From NCBI GenBank assembly GCA_014377495.1, contig JACMPN010000412.1:1-9329 (forward strand): DNA of 9,329 nt. Direction: 5' to 3'. Source of the stretch: Candidatus Sericytochromatia bacterium. GTDB taxonomy: Bacteria > Cyanobacteriota > Sericytochromatia > JACMPN01. Shown here in pieces: positions 5,888 through 9,329 of this stretch; positions within the stretch are counted from its first letter, which is position 1; the number at the start of each line of letters is the position of its first letter. Made by a program: the position numbers and the translations under genes. The notes under the pieces are model-generated. The model was not told where the DNA came from. It worked only from the letters and a program-made list of their open reading frames with translations, and made no database searches.

Positions 5888-7117
5888 TCACATCTGTTCG
5901 CGGTCGATGACCAGATCGAGCACGTCGTTGATCGTGATCAGGCCGAGCATGGTCCCGTCGGCTTCGACGACGGGCAGGGCCATCAGCGAGTAGCGGTGCA
6001 TCATCGTGATCACGGTTTCGCGATCGGCGTCGGGGGCGACTTTGTAGATCGTCGTCTCGGCAAGTTCGAGCAGCGGTCGTTCTGGTGGGGAACAGATCAG
6101 GGTGCGCAGGCTCATCACGGCCACCAGCCGTTCATCTTCCACTAAGTAGCAGTAGTAAACGACCTCGGCCTCCGTCTGATGTTCCCTGAGCCAGGCCAGC
6201 GCCTCGCCCACGGTCAGATGGGCCGGCAGATCCAGAAACGCCGGCGTCATCAGGGCGCCGGCCGTGTCCTCTGCATACTGCATCAGGGCCTGGACCTCGG
6301 CGGCGTCCTCCGTGTCCATCAGGCCGATCAGCCGTTCCGCCTCGTCTTCCGGCATTTCGCCCAGGATATCGGCGGCCTCGTCGGGGGACATTTCCTCCAA
6401 AATGTCGGCGGCCCGGTCATCACCCAACTCGTCCAGGATGACGGCCTGCAGGTCGGGTTCGGATTCCTCGACCATTTCGGCGACCTGTTCGTCGGTCATC
6501 TGCATGAGGAGACTCATCCGCTGCTCGTGGCCCAGTTCGGCGACGATCTCGGCCAGGTCGGCCGGGTGCATGCCGATGAGCCGATCGTGGCTGACCGTGA
6601 GCTGCATGGGGGCCCGGCCCTTGTTGATGGCCTCGACCATGCCCCAGGCGATCAGCCCCTCGCGGACGGGGATCCGGAATGACTTCGTCAGCCAGGCCAG
6701 CCAGACGGCAAAGCCCAGGCGGCGGGCGATGCCCCAGAGGCCGAGGTCCACGCCGGTGAGGAAAAGTTCGTTTTCCAGTTCCTGCAATTGCACGTCGTTG
6801 ACCCGCAGGACCTTGGCGCCATTCACGTCGACGACCTGGGCATCCAGCACGTCGCGGGCGAGCAGCCAGGTATTTTCCGGGGGCGGCGGCATCATCAGGG
6901 TGTCGGTGGCTTCGCGCAGGTAAATGCCCTTGTCGCTGAGCCGGGCGACCTGGGCCCAGTCGACGAAATGCACGCCGCTGCGGTTTTTGACGAGGAGCCC
7001 GGTGATGCGCGGCAGGCTGCTGACGCTACTCAGGGCGAAGTCCTCGATCCGGCCCAACAGGCGGGCGTCCCTGCCGAGGACCGGCAGGCGCCAGAGATGG
7101 CTGTAAAAGTAGAACAT
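5888..7117 (-). CDS. PRC-barrel / MgtE_N / CBS-pair protein, putative transporter regulator
   Basis: The protein has 409 residues and no membrane domain. Residues of about 8-75 look like a PRC-barrel, with a second PRC-like stretch at about 85-145 (LLARDVLDAQVVDVNGAKV). Residues of about 178-285 form the acidic MgtE N-terminal superhelix (MHPADLAEIVAELG, then repeats such as LDELGDDRAADILEEMSPDEA). A CBS pair follows: CBS1 from TAGALMTPAFLDLPAHLTVG (285-304) and CBS2 at about 350-405 (LPVVEADGTMLGLITINDVL). In MgtE channels the N and CBS domains bind Mg2+ and close the pore, but here the channel domain is absent. Its ATG follows the transporter's TAG stop with no gap (TAGATG), so translation is coupled and equimolar output likely. 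I infer a cytosolic Mg2+-sensing subunit or regulator of the NRAMP protein. Calling it a magnesium transporter by itself would be wrong. Confidence 0.88.
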   Translation of the reverse strand: MFYFYSHLWRLPVLGRDARLLGRIEDFALSSVSSLPRITGLLVKNRSGVHFVDWAQVARLSDKGIYLREATDTLMMPPPPENTWLLARDVLDAQVVDVNGAKVLRVNDVQLQELENELFLTGVDLGLWGIARRLGFAVWLAWLTKSFRIPVREGLIAWGMVEAINKGRAPMQLTVSHDRLIGMHPADLAEIVAELGHEQRMSLLMQMTDEQVAEMVEESEPDLQAVILDELGDDRAADILEEMSPDEAADILGEMPEDEAERLIGLMDTEDAAEVQALMQYAEDTAGALMTPAFLDLPAHLTVGEALAWLREHQTEAEVVYYCYLVEDERLVAVMSLRTLICSPPERPLLELAETTIYKVAPDADRETVITMMHRYSLMALPVVEADGTMLGLITINDVLDLVIDREQM

Positions 7118-8461
7118 CTACGCAGTTAACCCCGGCACCAGGCTAAAGACGAGCATCAGGGCCGAGAGCAGGAAGAGCAGGCCGGCCGCGGACCAGGCGA
7201 TGACGTTGCCGAAGGGGGAATTGACGTGTTCGCCCATCAGCCGGCGGTTGTTGACGAGTTTGAGCATGATGATCAGCACGAAGGGCAGGAGCACGCCGTT
7301 CAGGACCTGGGACCAGAACATGATCGGGATCAGCGGGGCCCCGGGGATGAGGATGGCCAAGGCACTGACGACGATCAGCGCCGTGTAGATGCCGAAGAAC
7401 CAGGGGGCTTCCCGCCAGGTCTTGTCGACCCCGGACTCCCAGCCGAACCCTTCGCAGATGGAATAAGAGGTGGACAGTGGCAGGATGGCCGCACCGAAGA
7501 GGCTGGCATTAAAGAGGCCGAGGGCAAAGATGACCTCGGCCCAGTGGCCGGCGAAGGGTTCGAGGGCCCGGGCGGCATCGGCGGCCGATTCGACGCGGAT
7601 CCCGTGCGGGTGCAGCGTGGCGGCGGCGGTGACGATGATGAAGAAGACGATGACGTTGGCGGCGATGCAGCCGACGATGACGTCGAGACGGCTGACGGCG
7701 TAGTCATCGATCTTGATGCGTTTGTCGACGATGCTCGACTGCAGGAAAAACTGCATCCAGGGGGTGACGGTGGTCCCGATCAGGGCGACCATCGTGCTGA
7801 TGAAGCCGGCGTCCCAGTGCCAGGTGGGGGAGACGGTGGCCCGCAGGACCTCGGGCCAGGGCGGATGGACCATGATTCCGCTGATGACATAGAGGATGAA
7901 AAACAGGCTGCCGAAGAGAAAGGCCTTTTCGACCCGGTCGTAAGACCCTTTGACGAGGAGCAGCCAGACGAAGAGGCCACCGAGCGGGACGCTGATGTAG
8001 CGGGAAATGCCGAAAATCTCCAGGCTGGCGGCGATCCCGGCAAACTCGGCGACCGTGGTGCCGAGGTTGGCGATCAGCAGGCCGACCAGCAGTTGGAACG
8101 TGACCCGCAGGCCAAAGACCTCACGGACCAGATCGGAGAGGCCTTTGCCCGTGACTGCGCCCATGCGGGCGGCCATTTCCTGGACGACGGTCAGGACGAG
8201 GGTGCTGACGAGGATCATCCAGAGGATCGAATAACCGTAGTTCGCCCCGGCGATCGCGTAGGTCGCGATGCCCGGCGCATCGTTGACCATGCTGGCGGCG
8301 ATGATGCCGGGGCCGATGATCGCAGCCGCGGCGACCAGCCGGGCGCGCCACTTCTTTCCGCTCAAGGGCACGTCCTCGCTGTCGGATGGCTGTTTCAGGG
8401 GCTTGAAAGCGTTCGCAGGCGGCTTCTGATGGGCCATTCCGACGGATGGGCATCGTAACAT
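7118..8461 (-). CDS. NRAMP-family divalent metal transporter, NRMT (Mg2+)-like
   Basis: The protein has 447 residues (or 439 from the ATG at 8437; neither start has a strong Shine-Dalgarno) and about 11 hydrophobic helices. The family shows in IIGPGIIAASMVNDAPG (48-64), AIAGANYGYSILW (69-81), and NLGTTVAEFAGIAASLEIFG (132-151). The TM1 DPGN motif of Mn/Fe transporters aligns with DAPG (61-64): the metal-binding Asp stays, the Asn becomes Gly. In TM6 the MPHN motif aligns with TPWM (233-236), so the soft-ligand Met becomes Thr. Loss of Met is a trait of the NRAMP-related Mg2+ transporters (NRMT), so Mg2+ is the likelier substrate than Mn2+/Fe2+; this is inference. The adjacent MgtE_N/CBS gene supports it. 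The gene leads the two-gene operon, and its leader region holds inverted repeats that could form a regulatory RNA. Confidence 0.87.
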   Translation of the reverse strand: MLRCPSVGMAHQKPPANAFKPLKQPSDSEDVPLSGKKWRARLVAAAAIIGPGIIAASMVNDAPGIATYAIAGANYGYSILWMILVSTLVLTVVQEMAARMGAVTGKGLSDLVREVFGLRVTFQLLVGLLIANLGTTVAEFAGIAASLEIFGISRYISVPLGGLFVWLLLVKGSYDRVEKAFLFGSLFFILYVISGIMVHPPWPEVLRATVSPTWHWDAGFISTMVALIGTTVTPWMQFFLQSSIVDKRIKIDDYAVSRLDVIVGCIAANVIVFFIIVTAAATLHPHGIRVESAADAARALEPFAGHWAEVIFALGLFNASLFGAAILPLSTSYSICEGFGWESGVDKTWREAPWFFGIYTALIVVSALAILIPGAPLIPIMFWSQVLNGVLLPFVLIIMLKLVNNRRLMGEHVNSPFGNVIAWSAAGLLFLLSALMLVFSLVPGLTA

Positions 8462-8491
8462 GGGCGGCTTGCCTGCTGTTTCGTCCCGGAT

Positions 8492-8545
8492 TCAGCCGGT
8501 CCCGAATCACCCCCTGCGCCGAGGGCTTACACGGTTGCCGGCTGA
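8492..8545 (-). promoter_or_regulatory. Candidate structured leader of the NRAMP gene
   Basis: An 8-bp perfect inverted repeat, CCGGCTGA (8538-8545) and TCAGCCGG (8492-8499), encloses 38 nt that contain a second stem (minus strand CCCTC/GGGGG). The strand leaving the first stem can instead pair as GATTC/GAATC (8489-8493 with 8504-8508), which overlaps and excludes it. Competing pairings ending 30 nt before the start codon are what a switch-type leader would look like. I cannot assign it to a known riboswitch class; it lacks the yybP-ykoY (Mn) core as I know it. Confidence 0.35.
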
Positions 8546-8594
8546 CTTTGTATCGCTTATCGATGGCACTTAATAGTCGATGACTGTTTGCTTT

Positions 8595-8639
8595 AATCCT
8601 GATCCCGGGCTGATTGCAGGACGGGATTTGCCAGGAATT
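8595..8639. other. Interrupted inverted repeat in the divergent intergenic region
   Basis: ATCCCG (8602-8607) pairs with CGGGAT (8622-8627). Further out, TCCTG (8597-8601) pairs with CAGGA (8632-8636) across a 4-nt bulge. The roughly 45-bp element lies between the divergent NRAMP and lipoprotein genes. It could be an operator or part of the NRAMP leader, depending on where transcription starts. There is no T-run typical of a terminator. Confidence 0.35.
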
Positions 8640-8650
8640 AAGGTGGGTTT

Positions 8651-8680
8651 TTGGCTGACCGGCGGTTTTTCGGTTACACT
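8651..8680 (+). promoter_or_regulatory. Candidate sigma-70-type promoter of the right-edge lipoprotein
   Basis: TTGGCT (8651-8656) and TACACT (8675-8680) match the -35 and -10 hexamers at 4/6 each, with an 18-bp spacer. It lies about 105 bp before the ATG at 8786, so the leader would contain the three hairpins at 8707-8761. Confidence 0.35.
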
Positions 8681-8706
8681 GCTTCACATAACGTAAGCCG
8701 TATCTT

Positions 8707-8761
8707 CCACACGGGAACTTTGCTGATCGTGTGGCAGTCCACAGGTCGGATCCGTCCGACC
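8707..8761 (+). promoter_or_regulatory. Three-hairpin 5' leader of the right-edge lipoprotein
   Basis: Stem 1 is CCACACG (8707-8713) with CGTGTGG (8728-8734). Stem 2 is TGTGG (8730-8734) with CCACA (8739-8743), loop CAGT, and shares its 5' arm with stem 1, so the two exclude each other. Stem 3 is GGTCGGA (8744-8750) with TCCGACC (8755-8761), loop TCCG, directly abutting stem 2. The Shine-Dalgarno follows 12 nt later and is free. No U-run follows, so it is not a plain terminator. It could stabilise the mRNA or control translation. Confidence 0.4.
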
Positions 8762-8773
8762 CTCTAGCAAAAC

Positions 8774-8778
8774 AGGAG
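8774..8778 (+). promoter_or_regulatory. Shine-Dalgarno of the right-edge lipoprotein
   Basis: AGGAG lies 7 nt before the ATG at 8786, ideal spacing. It selects this ATG over the in-frame ATG four codons later. Confidence 0.75.
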
Positions 8779-8785
8779 ACCCACC

Positions 8786-9329
8786 ATGACCAAAGTTATG
8801 ACCAAGACCCTCATCGCCGTTCTCGCTGCCGCTCCGATGCTCGCCGCCTGCCCGGCCGGCATCCCCGGCACGACCCCCGGCGCCTCCACCCTGAACATCA
8901 CCGGCAACGTCATCAAGGGCACCGTGCCTTTTGAGAACGCCACTGTCCGGCTGATCGAAAAGATCAACAACGTCACCAGCAACCGGGAAGTGCGCCAGGC
9001 CGACAAGCAGGGCAATTTCACTTTCGAGAAGGTGCCCGGCGGCACCTACCGGGTCGCCTTTGACCGGGCGAACCTCGCCGAAGTGAAGGACAAGGCCACC
9101 GTCTATCACCAGGCTGGTAGCGATACCTATGGTTTCTACACGACGACCGAGTTCGTCATCATGGGCAGCGAAGGTTCCAGGACCATCCCCCCGATGAACG
9201 TGGCCTGGACGCCCAACCTGAGCCCGTCGGTGGACGGTTCCGCCAAAGCTCCCGTGACCTTCAGCTGGAACGCCGCTCCGGATGCCAAGAGCTACAAGGT
9301 GCGGATCGCCAGCAGCACCAACAACACCG
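8786..9329 (+). CDS. Lipoprotein with carboxypeptidase-regulatory-like domain, cut by right edge
   Basis: Reading is open for 181 codons and continues past the window. Residues 1-22 (MTKVMTKTLIAVLAAAPMLAAC) are a lipoprotein signal peptide with lipobox L-A-A-C. A short Gly/Pro/Thr linker follows (PAGIPGTTPGAS). Residues of about 35-103 form a carboxypeptidase-regulatory-like/CnaB-like beta-sandwich (LNITGNVIKGTVPFENATV ... DKQGNFTFEKVPGGTYRVAF). From about residue 155, APVTFSWNAAPDAKSYKVRI resembles the start of a fibronectin-III-type strand pattern (W-x-A-x5-Y-x-V). It shares the lipobox-plus-beta-domain plan with the three minus-strand lipoproteins at 1-3738, but not the LRRs. It is probably an envelope structural or ligand-binding protein; no specific function can be assigned. 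Confidence 0.85.
   Translation, partial: MTKVMTKTLIAVLAAAPMLAACPAGIPGTTPGASTLNITGNVIKGTVPFENATVRLIEKINNVTSNREVRQADKQGNFTFEKVPGGTYRVAFDRANLAEVKDKATVYHQAGSDTYGFYTTTEFVIMGSEGSRTIPPMNVAWTPNLSPSVDGSAKAPVTFSWNAAPDAKSYKVRIASSTNNT

Noticed and set aside
7226..8458. 410-codon plus-strand open frame rich in Asp, Glu and Gly
   Set aside because: It lies exactly antisense to the NRAMP gene. Its composition is the mirror of membrane-helix codons, it has no domain, and the NRAMP motifs are unmistakable.
8121..8687. 188-codon minus-strand open frame reaching into the intergenic region
   Set aside because: It mostly overlaps the NRAMP gene in another frame, is Arg/Gln-rich and shows no domain. The intergenic part is better read as a structured leader.

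Overview
This 9.3 kb window is GC-rich bacterial DNA, densely coded on both strands. The organism cannot be named from it. Four different lipoprotein signal sequences and an NRAMP/MgtE-type ion module fit a diderm environmental bacterium. A sigma-28-like promoter suggests a motile one. Nothing in the window is phage, CRISPR, tRNA or rRNA.

Region 1 (1-3738, minus strand) is a three-gene lipoprotein operon, read from high to low coordinates. First is a Pro/Gly-rich lipoprotein (2614-3738). It is followed after 17 bp by a leucine-rich-repeat (receptor-L-like) lipoprotein (1433-2596), and after 53 bp by that protein's tandem paralogue (1-1379), which runs off the left edge. All three have a carboxypeptidase-regulatory-like beta-sandwich after the lipobox. 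The edge paralogue has a strongly expanded array of exact 72-bp (24-residue) repeats.

Region 2 (3739-4701) holds the lipoprotein operon's upstream region and a decayed plus-strand pseudogene of a pyruvate-oxidase-like thiamine-diphosphate enzyme. The pseudogene has lost its 5' part, two internal segments and its reading frame. After it comes a promoter closely resembling sigma-28 (flagellar) promoters, 46 bp ahead of the next gene.

Region 3 (4702-5865, plus) encodes a 387-residue protein. Its C-terminal half carries the His/Asp metal-site pattern of the zinc phospholipase C / P1 nuclease superfamily, but it has no secretion signal. A short GC hairpin separates it from the convergent genes that follow.

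Region 4 (5888-8461, minus) is a two-gene ion-transport unit. An NRAMP-family transporter with altered metal-site motifs is followed, with stop and start codons directly touching (TAGATG), by a soluble PRC-barrel/MgtE_N/CBS protein. The altered motifs and the Mg-sensor-type partner together suggest Mg2+ rather than Mn2+/Fe2+ transport. The transporter's upstream region can fold into competing stems.

Region 5 (8462-9329) is a divergent intergenic region rich in inverted repeats. It is followed by the start of a fourth lipoprotein (plus), again with a carboxypeptidase-regulatory-like domain and then a possible fibronectin-III-like domain, cut by the right edge.
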